A program made the position numbers and the translations under genes. The notes beneath the pieces were generated by a model that saw only the letters and a list, made by a program, of their open reading frames with translations, did no database searches and was not told the origin of the DNA. Positions 14,786-21,840 of a stretch of DNA of 21,840 bases are shown one piece after another (position 1 is the stretch's first letter; the number at the start of each line of letters is the position of its first letter). This DNA is from VMCP01 sp964645755 (lineage in GTDB: Bacteria > Bacteroidota > Bacteroidia > NS11-12g > UBA955): contig CAZYBT010000037.1 in the NCBI GenBank assembly GCA_964645755.1, forward strand, positions 1 to 21,840, read 5' to 3'.

Positions 14786-15681
14786 CTTGATCTTGGATGA
14801 AATTTCACCAAAGTATCAGCTAAATAACTTCTGTCCAAATGGGTGTAAATCTCAGTCGTTGTGATCGATTCATGTCCCAACATTTCTTGAACCGCTCTTA
14901 AATCAGCCCCTGCCTCAACCAAGTGTGTTGCAAAACTATGACGAAAGGTATGCGGACTTATGACTTTATCGATTCCTGCCATCATTGCAGCCTTTTTAAT
15001 GAACAAAAACACCGACTGCCGGGTCAGTCCACGACCATATCGGTTCAAAAACACCAAATCTCTGTGTTGTTTGGAAATGTCGAGTTTATTTCGTATATTA
15101 TTTGTATACAACCGTATGTGTTTCAAGGCACGCTCCGAAATGGGTACAAGTCGTTCCTTATTTCCTTTCCCTAACACCTGAATAAACTGTTCATTCGCAT
15201 GCACATGGGTCATTTGTAATCCTACCAATTCAGACACCCTCAAGCCGCAACTATACAGTGTTTCGAGCATTGCCACATTCCGCTCGCCTTCATCGGTGGA
15301 TCGGTCAATTGTTAAAATCATGGCATCTATTTCTTCCGGACTCAATACCACGGGTAACTTTCTACCTGTCTTGGGAGGCTCTAAAAAATCCGCTGGATTA
15401 TCACTTAACAAATCTTCTATTACCAAAAATTTATAGAAGGCACGAACCCCAGAAACAATGCGCGCTTGAGATGTGGCTTGGAATCCCATTTCCGCGATAA
15501 ATGCGGAAAATTGTTCAAGTTTTTTTTGATTGAGGGACAGTGGCGTGTTAAATCCTAAATCGGCCGACCAAAATTTTAATTTTTCGATGTCTCTTCCATA
15601 GGCTTCAATGCTATGTTTAGACAAAGATTTCTCTAGAGTCAGATATTGTTTGAAAGACCGTATGGCTTCATCCCATCCCAT
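14782..15681 (-). CDS. xerD: Tyrosine recombinase XerD
   Basis: A 299-aa protein, the usual length of Xer recombinases. The N-terminal SAM-like core-binding domain spans about 1-90 (SLSKHSIEAYGRDIEKL). The catalytic domain has all the expected residues: R148 in CGLRVSEL, K172 in LGKGNKERLVP, H244 and R247 in SPHTFRHSFATHL, H270 in MLGHESITTTEIYTH and the nucleophile Y279. With a partner Xer protein and FtsK it resolves chromosome dimers at dif during division. It starts one base after the stop of the Omp28-like gene and shares that transcript. It could be called XerC/D in this phylum, but the sequence is nearest the D type. It is a chromosomal gene and not an obvious integrase for the accessory block. 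Confidence 0.93.
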   Translation of the reverse strand: MGWDEAIRSFKQYLTLEKSLSKHSIEAYGRDIEKLKFWSADLGFNTPLSLNQKKLEQFSAFIAEMGFQATSQARIVSGVRAFYKFLVIEDLLSDNPADFLEPPKTGRKLPVVLSPEEIDAMILTIDRSTDEGERNVAMLETLYSCGLRVSELVGLQMTHVHANEQFIQVLGKGNKERLVPISERALKHIRLYTNNIRNKLDISKQHRDLVFLNRYGRGLTRQSVFLFIKKAAMMAGIDKVISPHTFRHSFATHLVEAGADLRAVQEMLGHESITTTEIYTHLDRSYLADTLVKFHPRSS

Positions 15682-15682
15682 T

Positions 15683-16543
15683 CTAAGGAATGAATTTGAC
15701 TTTATTTACCTGAAGAATTTCTTTTGTATCGGCATTCAGCACCCAAACCATGCAGCTTAATTTATCGGCTTTCCATTTTGCCACTCTTGGAATATAGTAA
15801 TGTTTCTCAACTGTGAACCCAGCAGGCATGTCTAGCTGTGGTAATGGATCACCATAAGCCGATGTCACTAATTTTCTCATCACATGTTTGAATGTATAAT
15901 TTTCTTCAACTCCAGTTGGTGTAGATTGCCAACCAACCATATCATCCTCAAGAATTGCAATGACCCAGTTAAGTTTGGTAGTGCTCGGAATATTGGTATT
16001 GGCAATGGCTTTAATCTCTACCCTGCCTTTGTCTTCATCGGTCAACCAAGTTGCTTTTAAGTCAATGTTAACGGGTGTCGTTTTTACTTTTTGCTGATCC
16101 ACTACAATCGACCATGAATTTTCATCAATGAAATACTTTCCGTTGTAACTCACGTTATCGATAATTCCACTTGGTAAATTTGTTACCGCACCCAATGTCC
16201 CTACCAAATCATCTGCATCTTTATTCACAAGAGTATCAAATCCTTCCCAAGGATTTGAAAGTGGTTTGTAGTTGGGATAAATGGCCAAAAGTTGTATTTT
16301 CCCCGGGTTAGCTTTTTCCAATTCGTGCGCTTTTTCAGCTGCTCTAGGACAATTATTGCAACGCACTCCGGTGATATCAATTAACAGAATTTGTTTCGTT
16401 TGAGGGGCGGGTGCAGATGAAAGGTAAGAGGTATCGAGCAAAGGACGTTCTTTAAATTTCAAACCTGTTGGAGGTTCTTCCTCGCACGAAATGAAAGAAA
16501 GTGCAAAAAATATCCCTCCAAATAATATTGTAGAAATTCTCAT
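15683..16543 (-). CDS. Omp28-like lipoprotein with thioredoxin-like CxxC
   Basis: A 286-aa protein. The lipoprotein signal MRISTILFGGIFFALSFISC ends at C20, followed by EEE; acidic residues after the cysteine fit surface or outer-membrane lipoproteins in Bacteroidota. Residues 50-150 are thioredoxin-like, with ILLIDITGVRCNNCPRAAE (C62, C65) in the position of the CxxC active site and LPSGIIDN in the cis-proline region. The C-terminal half (160-286) is a beta-rich domain typical of Omp28-related proteins (NWVIAILEDDMVGWQ, YIPRVAKWKADKLSCMVWV). The role may be thiol exchange or binding at the cell envelope; the true substrate is unknown. It lies one base upstream of xerD. Confidence 0.82.
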   Translation of the reverse strand: MRISTILFGGIFFALSFISCEEEPPTGLKFKERPLLDTSYLSSAPAPQTKQILLIDITGVRCNNCPRAAEKAHELEKANPGKIQLLAIYPNYKPLSNPWEGFDTLVNKDADDLVGTLGAVTNLPSGIIDNVSYNGKYFIDENSWSIVVDQQKVKTTPVNIDLKATWLTDEDKGRVEIKAIANTNIPSTTKLNWVIAILEDDMVGWQSTPTGVEENYTFKHVMRKLVTSAYGDPLPQLDMPAGFTVEKHYYIPRVAKWKADKLSCMVWVLNADTKEILQVNKVKFIP

Positions 16544-16574
16544 TCCACGAAAATACGAAAAACCTTTGTTTGGT

Positions 16575-16582
16575 TATATTTG
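16575..16582 (+). promoter_or_regulatory. -7 box of the glutathione peroxidase gene
   Basis: TATATTTG is an exact TAnnTTTG match, 15 bases before the ATG at 16598, in a 54-base divergent intergenic region. No TTTG occurs at the proper -33 spacing. Confidence 0.5.
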
Positions 16583-16597
16583 TTATTCAGAATAATT

Positions 16598-17191
16598 ATG
16601 AGAAATTTAAAAAGAAACGTATTGGCTTCTGGAGCATTTGCATTGCTTACAGGATGTTTTTTTGGCAAATCAAAAACAGTAGATGCACAAACTGCACAAA
16701 GTTCTAGTCCATCAGAATCTGTTTACAGTATAAAAATCATGCAGTTAGACGGTAAAACACCGATTGACTTGGCGCAATTCAAGGGCAAGAAGATTTTATT
16801 TGTAAACACTGCAAGTGAATGTGGTTTTACTCCGCAATATGAAGATTTGCAAAAATTACAAGAGAAATATGCCGATAAATTGGTAGTCATTGGAAGTCCA
16901 TGCAATCAATTTGGATCACAAGAACCAGGAACATCAGATCAAATTGCCACTTTTTGCAAGAAAAACTTTGGAGTTACATTTTTACTTACACAGAAAATTG
17001 ATGTAAAAGGAGATGCACAACATTCTCTATATCAGTGGCTCACAAAAAAATCAAAAAATGGTGTTTTAGACTCTGAAGTAAAATGGAATTTCAACAAGTT
17101 CATTGTAGATGAAAACGGCAAGTTGTTGGCTTATTTTGCGTCAACAACAGGTCCATTATCATCAAATATCACTGAAATCATAGAGAAATAA
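16598..17191 (+). CDS. Lipoprotein glutathione peroxidase (thiol peroxidase)
   Basis: A 197-aa protein, longer than cytoplasmic family members because of a lipoprotein signal. The lipobox LTGC places the acylated cysteine at C20 and anchors it to the envelope. The ATG at 16598 was chosen because an earlier one at 16580 lies inside the -7 box. The GPx core has the peroxidatic cysteine C75 in NTASECGFT, Q104 in the SPCNQFGSQEPG motif, and the W163/N164 pair in WNFNKF, completing the catalytic tetrad. C120 in TFCKKNFG is a candidate resolving cysteine, implying a thioredoxin-type reductant rather than glutathione. It reduces peroxides at the periplasmic side. Transcribed alone, divergent from the Omp28-like gene. 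Confidence 0.92.
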   Translation: MRNLKRNVLASGAFALLTGCFFGKSKTVDAQTAQSSSPSESVYSIKIMQLDGKTPIDLAQFKGKKILFVNTASECGFTPQYEDLQKLQEKYADKLVVIGSPCNQFGSQEPGTSDQIATFCKKNFGVTFLLTQKIDVKGDAQHSLYQWLTKKSKNGVLDSEVKWNFNKFIVDENGKLLAYFASTTGPLSSNITEIIEK

Positions 17192-17271
17192 GAATTATTT
17201 TGGGCTTACAGCGACTTTTTTATGGCTTTTTGAGGCCTTAACATTATTTTCGCGCTTGAAAAAATAGACTC

Positions 17272-18141
17272 ATGAGCATTCTAGTTAATAAAAATTCGAG
17301 AATTGTAGTTCAAGGATTTACCGGAAACGAGGGAACATTCCATGCAACACAAATGATTGAATATGGTACCAATGTAGTTGGAGGTGTAACTCCAGGAAAA
17401 GGGGGAAGCAAGCATTTAGATCGTCCTGTATTCAACACTGTTGAATCAGCAGTAAGCGAAGCGGGCGCTGATGTAAGTATCATTTTTGTACCACCAGCAT
17501 TCGCTGCTGATGCAATTATGGAATCTGCCGATGCGGGTATCAAAGTAATTGTTGCCATTACTGAAGGTATTCCAACCAAAGATATGGTCATGGTGAAAGA
17601 ATATTTGAACTCCAAGAATTGTCGCCTTATTGGCCCAAATTGCCCAGGCATTATCACTCCTGAGGAAGCTAAAATTGGTATCATGCCAGGTTTTATCTTC
17701 AAAAAAGGACATATCGGTGTTGTTTCTAAGTCTGGTACTTTAACCTACGAAGCTGTTGATCAATTAACCAAACTTGGAATGGGGCAATCAACTGCAATTG
17801 GAATTGGTGGTGACCCAATTATTGGAACAACAACCAAAGAAGCGGTAGAATTATTCATGAATGACCCAGAAACAGCCGGAATTGTAATGATTGGTGAAAT
17901 TGGTGGTGGAATGGAAGCAGAAGCAGCACATTGGATCAAACAATATGGCACTAAGCCAGTTGTTGGATTTATTGCTGGTCAAACTGCTCCTGCTGGTCGC
18001 AGAATGGGACATGCTGGTGCAATTGTTGGCGGAAAAGACGACACAGCGGCTGCTAAAATGGCAATCATGCGTGAGTGTGGCATTCACGTTGTTGAAAGTC
18101 CTGCAGAAATCGGTCGTAGAATGTTCGAAGTAATGAAATAA
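17272..18141 (+). CDS. sucD: Succinate-CoA ligase, alpha subunit
   Basis: A 289-aa protein of standard length. The N-terminal CoA-binding Rossmann domain shows IVVQGFTGNEGTFH (12-24) and VGGVTPGKGG (36-45). The ligase domain has GPNCPGIITP, the KSGTLTYE segment, and the phosphohistidine loop GRRMGHAGAIVGG with catalytic H247. Together with the beta subunit SucC it interconverts succinyl-CoA plus ADP or GDP and succinate plus nucleoside triphosphate in the TCA cycle, in the cytoplasm. sucC is not adjacent. The gene starts 80 bases after the peroxidase stop; a partial -7 box (TATTTTCG, 17245-17252) precedes the ATG. It ends at a strong bidirectional terminator. Confidence 0.97.
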   Translation: MSILVNKNSRIVVQGFTGNEGTFHATQMIEYGTNVVGGVTPGKGGSKHLDRPVFNTVESAVSEAGADVSIIFVPPAFAADAIMESADAGIKVIVAITEGIPTKDMVMVKEYLNSKNCRLIGPNCPGIITPEEAKIGIMPGFIFKKGHIGVVSKSGTLTYEAVDQLTKLGMGQSTAIGIGGDPIIGTTTKEAVELFMNDPETAGIVMIGEIGGGMEAEAAHWIKQYGTKPVVGFIAGQTAPAGRRMGHAGAIVGGKDDTAAAKMAIMRECGIHVVESPAEIGRRMFEVMK

Positions 18142-18158
18142 TCGAAAACAAAAGATAC

Positions 18159-18193
18159 AAAAAAAAGGCTGTTTTTCCAAACAGCCTTTTTTT
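18159..18193. terminator. Bidirectional intrinsic terminator between sucD and lolA
   Basis: Eight A, GGCTGTTT (18167-18174), loop TTCC, AAACAGCC (18179-18186) and seven T. It serves the convergent sucD and lolA genes from both sides. Confidence 0.9.
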
Positions 18194-18210
18194 ATGCCCA
18201 ATACTTTGGT

Positions 18211-18906
18211 TTACTTCTTCTTTTTAGACTTGGTTAAATCTACCACCGTAACATCTGCATGACCCACATCTGACCATTGAAAGAAATCGTCTTTCATAGC
18301 AGTATTAGGTGTTAGCTTATTCATTTCAATGGTTACTTCAGTTCCATTTTTATAATGCTGAATCACTTTGCTTATTTTGTAAGAATTGTCGATTTCCAAT
18401 TTCAGATACGCATAATTCGCTTTCTTTTTAGGCACCAATCTCACCACATCATGAACCTTACCGCCTTCAGTAGTTGGACCTTCATATTTGCTCTTATAAC
18501 CTTTTTGATAAACCGTGAAAATTTCATTTGGAGTAATGCTGTTATCCCTCTTCTTGTAATCTTCCATGGTTACTTCTTGATCATCCGGATTATACGTCCA
18601 AATGGTTATACCATTGCAAAATATTTCTTGATTGGCATAATTTAATTTGAATTTGTTTCCTTTGATCCAAACCGTTCCTTTAGAAACCAATGGCTTCTTA
18701 TTCACCGCGGTTGTTGTGATTGTAAAACTCGCATTGATGGTTTTATAACCTTGGTATAATTTGGTTACTTTTTTCAAGATTTCTTGCGACTTTGCATCGC
18801 TTTGACCTTTATCTGAAGACACTTCTTGTGTTTGTGCATTCAAAATGTGCATCGAAAACACACTTAAAAACAGCACCAAAAAACCTTTTATCTTATTGCT
18901 TATCAT
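18211..18906 (-). CDS. lolA: LolA-like outer-membrane lipoprotein carrier
   Basis: A 231-aa protein. The ATG at 18906 precedes a signal peptide (IKGFLVLFLSVFSMHILNAQ); a TTG at 18912 is less likely. The body matches the LolA/LppX half-barrel: repeated amphipathic strands starting from VTKLYQGYKTINASFTI, then GTVWIKGNKFKLNYANQEIFCNGITIWTYNPDDQEVTMEDY, which is the family signature region, and EVTIEMNKLTPNTAMKDDFFQW near the end. The C-terminus is a lysine tail. LolA shuttles lipoproteins through the periplasm from the LolCDE transporter to the outer membrane. It lies 13 bases downstream of ftsK on the same strand, a pairing I recall as common in Flavobacteriia, so the two are probably co-transcribed. 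Confidence 0.87.
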   Translation of the reverse strand: MISNKIKGFLVLFLSVFSMHILNAQTQEVSSDKGQSDAKSQEILKKVTKLYQGYKTINASFTITTTAVNKKPLVSKGTVWIKGNKFKLNYANQEIFCNGITIWTYNPDDQEVTMEDYKKRDNSITPNEIFTVYQKGYKSKYEGPTTEGGKVHDVVRLVPKKKANYAYLKLEIDNSYKISKVIQHYKNGTEVTIEMNKLTPNTAMKDDFFQWSDVGHADVTVVDLTKSKKKK

Positions 18907-18919
18907 ATTCAAAATATTT

Positions 18920-20203
18920 CTATAAATGATTCAAAAATTGTTCCAGAGCGTATTCGTCTGGAATTAATACTTGCCTAGGCTTGCTACCAGCATTCGGCCC
19001 AACAATTCCTGCATCTTCTAATTGATCCATCAATCGACCAGCACGGTTGTAGCCAATTTTTAATTTTCGTTGTATCATACTGGTGCTACCAACTTGATTT
19101 TGCACAATCACCCTGGCAGCATCTTCAAACATCGAATCGCGTTCATCTGCATTAAATTCGCCACCCGCAATGGTTGTTGAATCATCTTGAACTTCCGGAA
19201 GAATATAAGCCGTAGAATACGCCCTCTGTTCTCCAATAAAATCACAAATGTGTTCTACTTCCGGAGTGTCTACAAACGGACATTGAAGTCGGATCATTTC
19301 ATTACCGCCGCTATACAACATATCACCTTTACCAATTAATTGATCGGCACCATTGCCATCTAAAATAGTACGGCTATCGATCTTAGAAGTTACACGAAAA
19401 GCAATTCTCGCAGGGAAATTGGCTTTGATCATACCCGTAATTACATTCACCGAAGGACGCTGAGTTGCTAAAATCAAATGAATTCCAATGGCACGAGCCA
19501 ACTGAGCAATACGGGCAATCGGCATTTCAATTTCCTTACCAGCGGTCATCATCAAATCTGCCACCTCATCAATTACCACAACGATATAAGGCAAGAATCG
19601 ATGTCCATTTTGAGGATTCAACTTTCGGTTTACAAATTTTCCATTGTACTCAACAATGTTTCGCACCATGGCATCTTGTAGCAATTTGTATCGGTTATCC
19701 ATTTCCACACAAAGAGAATTTAAGGTGTTAATCACCTTCGCGTTTTCAGTAATAATTGCCTCGCCATCTCCCGGCAATTTCGCCAAGAAATGTCGCTCAA
19801 TTTTATTGAATAACGTCAATTCTACCTTTTTAGGATCCACCAATACAAACTTCACATAAGCAGGATGCATCTTATAAAGCAACGAAACCAATATTGCATT
19901 TAACCCTACAGATTTACCTTGTCCGGTTGCACCAGCCATCAATAAATGAGGCATTTTAGCCAAATCGGCAATGAAAATCTCATTTGAAATGGTTTTCCCT
20001 AAGGCAACTGGCAACTGATAATCACATTCTTGGAATTTCTTACTTGCCAACACTCCTCGCATTGGCACCATTTCTGGATTTCGATTAGGCACTTCAATAC
20101 CAATGGTTCCCTTACCTGGAATTGGAGCAATGATACGAATTCCCAAAGCCGCTAAACTCAGTGCTATGTCATCTTCTAGGTTCTTAATTCTTGAAATTTT
20201 CAC
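18920..20203 (-). CDS. ftsK: FtsK DNA translocase, C-terminal motor part (gene split by frameshift)
   Basis: A 427-residue frame that begins at a GTG but continues open upstream to 20362 without a start codon and encodes the missing conserved FtsK segment (KIGISSIKASVGPTVTLYE). So it is the rest of ftsK, not a separate gene. The RecA-like motor has Walker A GATGQGKS (91-98), Walker B IVVVIDEVAD (207-216) and the ILATQRPSV segment. The final 70 residues are the winged-helix gamma domain (RVIVQNQVGSTSMIQRKL ... MDQLEDAGIVGP) that reads KOPS-type polar sequences and contacts XerD. The whole protein is a hexameric DNA pump at the septum that clears chromosome ends and activates dimer resolution. 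The lolA gene follows 13 bases later. Confidence 0.9.
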   Translation of the reverse strand: MKISRIKNLEDDIALSLAALGIRIIAPIPGKGTIGIEVPNRNPEMVPMRGVLASKKFQECDYQLPVALGKTISNEIFIADLAKMPHLLMAGATGQGKSVGLNAILVSLLYKMHPAYVKFVLVDPKKVELTLFNKIERHFLAKLPGDGEAIITENAKVINTLNSLCVEMDNRYKLLQDAMVRNIVEYNGKFVNRKLNPQNGHRFLPYIVVVIDEVADLMMTAGKEIEMPIARIAQLARAIGIHLILATQRPSVNVITGMIKANFPARIAFRVTSKIDSRTILDGNGADQLIGKGDMLYSGGNEMIRLQCPFVDTPEVEHICDFIGEQRAYSTAYILPEVQDDSTTIAGGEFNADERDSMFEDAARVIVQNQVGSTSMIQRKLKIGYNRAGRLMDQLEDAGIVGPNAGSKPRQVLIPDEYALEQFLNHL

Positions 20204-20333
20204 CCCAGGCGCTGGAATGATTTCATATAAAGTTACCGTAGGACCAACACTTGCCTTGATGCTAGAAATGCCAATTTTGTAATTTTCGAGGGTATCTTGA
20301 ATTAACTTTTTGCTTTTATTAATCTCTTCAATA

Positions 20334-21665
20334 TCAATCTCTTGCCTCTTTGTCGTAATCTTTTAGCAAGTCTAATGTAGGAAATTGATATTTGCTTAAA
20401 TCGGCCTTTGGATCAAATTCTGTATCAACACCAAACCTTTCAACCGCCGCATCACCCTTATTTTCTGTAACCAATTCATCTTCATGTTGGGTTAAATCTT
20501 GAATTGCAAAACCATCGGCAAACGTAATTTCCTTTGGCCCTGCATTGGTATCGGTTATGGGTTCTAAACTTTCCTCCGACTCGGCAGCATAAATCACAAA
20601 TTCCTCTGGTTCTTCCTGTTGCGGAATTGCCGTATTTTCAGGCTTAAACGAATATTCTTCTGGCTCTATTGCATCAACAATTGGCTCAAACTTAGGTCCT
20701 GTTGGTTGCTCAACCTTTTCTTCATTATTTTTGAGGGACATAGGTTCTTGCTCATCTTTTCGTTTCATGGTGATGTTCATACCATCCCAATTTTCGAAAT
20801 CACTTACCGAAGGTCCATCATCTAAATCATCATCTGCAAACGGACTTTTTAGGTTTTCAGAATCTGAACTCAAAGAATGCTCGTCATCTTCATCATCNNN
20901 NNNNNNNCCATCTACAATGATACTCGGTGAAGTTTTCTCAGCCACAATTCCATTGGCACTCAAATCTAAAGCTGTGTCTGTTTCATCATCATCTTCCAAA
21001 TCATCTGGGCTTTTGAGAATAATTCTAGAAAACGGATTCAAATTGAGGAAAACAAATGAGTAGACCACTGCAAAGGCCGCTAAGAATAAAAATGCCCCAA
21101 TAGGCCCAATGCTATTTTGAATCTGAACAATTCCAAAATAGCCAAATGTCCCCCCTAATAAAGGAAACCAAATTTGAAAGCAATATCCGAGAAACAAGGA
21201 AAACCAAATAACGAAGAGAATGGTATGTAAGAGAATTCTTAGCAGTGAAAAAGGACGATAATCGAAGAGCAAATACAACCCAGCAAGCACCATGTAAGGT
21301 AAGATTGCAAAAGCGCCCAAACCAAAACCATTGTGCATAAAGAAAAACGCCAAACTAGAGCAAATTGCACCCATTGCATTGGCAGCTTTAAGTTTTGTTT
21401 CACCATCATATTGCCCACCACCATCGGCAGAGAAACTTTGATCGGTTTGCCAGGTAAAGAAAAATGAAATAAAACTAATGAGAAACACAACAGATAAAAC
21501 CAACAATAAAAACCCTACAACCTTGCGTGTTGTTTCATTTTTCAAGGTAGCAGCCTTCAATATTTCCTTTCCAGAAATTTGTTCTGATTTGTCGGAAGTT
21601 CTTTCTTTTAAAAAATCAGCCGGCGATTTAGTTTTTTTTGTAGATTGTTTAGGTGCTGCACTCAT
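20334..21665 (-). CDS. ftsK: FtsK DNA translocase, N-terminal membrane and linker part (frameshifted)
   Basis: A frame of about 443 residues. Four to five hydrophobic segments (VVGFLLLVLSVVFLISFISFF; ICSSLAFFFMHNG; FAILPYMVLAGLYLLF; ILLHTILFVIWFSLFLGY; AFLFLAAFAVVYSFVF) anchor the protein at the septum. A long acidic linker rich in D, E, S and P follows, containing ten unresolved N. The frame ends in LDLLKDYDKEARD and stop where FtsK normally continues EIDIEEINKSK. That continuation is present in the next frame, so the break looks like loss of two bases (GA) in a GAGAGA run. The intact protein would be about 915 residues. The break is probably an assembly or sequencing error, since ftsK is normally essential, but a real mutation is not excluded. 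Confidence 0.88.
   Translation of the reverse strand: MSAAPKQSTKKTKSPADFLKERTSDKSEQISGKEILKAATLKNETTRKVVGFLLLVLSVVFLISFISFFFTWQTDQSFSADGGGQYDGETKLKAANAMGAICSSLAFFFMHNGFGLGAFAILPYMVLAGLYLLFDYRPFSLLRILLHTILFVIWFSLFLGYCFQIWFPLLGGTFGYFGIVQIQNSIGPIGAFLFLAAFAVVYSFVFLNLNPFSRIILKSPDDLEDDDETDTALDLSANGIVAEKTSPSIIVDXXXXDDEDDEHSLSSDSENLKSPFADDDLDDGPSVSDFENWDGMNITMKRKDEQEPMSLKNNEEKVEQPTGPKFEPIVDAIEPEEYSFKPENTAIPQQEEPEEFVIYAAESEESLEPITDTNAGPKEITFADGFAIQDLTQHEDELVTENKGDAAVERFGVDTEFDPKADLSKYQFPTLDLLKDYDKEARD
20898..20907. other. Assembly gap of ten N in the ftsK linker
   Basis: Ten unresolved bases lie within a run of GAT/GAA codons encoding the acidic linker. The frame is the same on both sides if the gap is ten bases, but its real length may differ because the region is low-complexity. 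Confidence 0.95.
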
Positions 21666-21840
21666 GGTGATTTACGAAAGTAAAACGAAAATAAGGGCAA
21701 AAATCATGTACTTATTCACAGAAAAATGAGTGTTTATTATATCACTCAAAACAGCACAATGATATAAATATCAGCTATTTAACTGAAAAACCTCACCCTC
21801 TAAAGCGAGGTAAGTTTCCAAATGCATTTTTTTAGCTTCC
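21666..21840. other. Region upstream of ftsK, no gene seen
   Basis: No reading frame is supported and no exact -7 box faces ftsK. A short hairpin ACCTC (21790-21794) with GAGGT (21807-21811), followed on the minus strand by five T, may terminate a leftward gene beyond the window. Confidence 0.35.

Noticed and set aside
14782..15681. xerD as the integrase that inserted the accessory block
   Set aside because: It lies more than 5 kb outside the block, has housekeeping length and motifs, and shares a transcript with an ordinary lipoprotein gene.
17310..17702. 130-aa minus-strand frame inside sucD
   Set aside because: Antisense shadow of a well-conserved enzyme gene.

Overview
The window looks like a draft or metagenome-derived contig from a Bacteroidota bacterium, most likely Flavobacteriales. 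Supporting signs are a type IX secretion C-terminal domain on a secreted protein, TAnnTTTG -7 promoter boxes, an Omp28-like lipoprotein, a LolA-ftsK gene pair, few Shine-Dalgarno sequences and low GC. A run of 10 N and a frameshift in ftsK show that the assembly is imperfect. No rRNA, tRNA, CRISPR array, transposase or phage gene was seen.

Left part (1-9568): an AT-rich accessory block. Ten genes on the minus strand (254-8726) are closely spaced and probably transcribed leftwards, from a small membrane-anchored protein through a DUF6175-like protein, a coiled-coil protein, a TIR/nucleoside-deoxyribosyltransferase-like protein and a 64-aa protein. A 20-bp perfect inverted repeat follows, then three paralogues with an FlgT_N/LPP20-like N-terminal domain and two more small exported proteins. 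Seven of the ten carry a Sec-type signal peptide and one more has an N-terminal membrane anchor. Only the TIR/NDT-like protein and its 64-aa partner look cytoplasmic. A divergent XRE-family regulator (9042-9425) sits at the promoter end. The block lies between two roughly 89-bp direct repeats, each containing a bidirectional terminator. Its function is unknown, and it is the best candidate here for an undescribed system, probably an envelope-associated one.

Middle part (9569-14785): a membrane-anchored serine hydrolase of the beta-lactamase fold diverges from a large secreted Asp-box beta-propeller protein exported by type IX secretion. This is followed by a tightly packed small conserved protein and a family 2 glycosyltransferase.

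Right part (14782-21840): chromosomal housekeeping genes. These are xerD with an upstream Omp28-like lipoprotein, a lipoprotein glutathione peroxidase, sucD (succinyl-CoA ligase alpha), a shared bidirectional terminator, lolA and ftsK. The ftsK gene is split by an apparent 2-nt deletion and contains the N run in its acidic linker. XerD and FtsK act together in chromosome dimer resolution.
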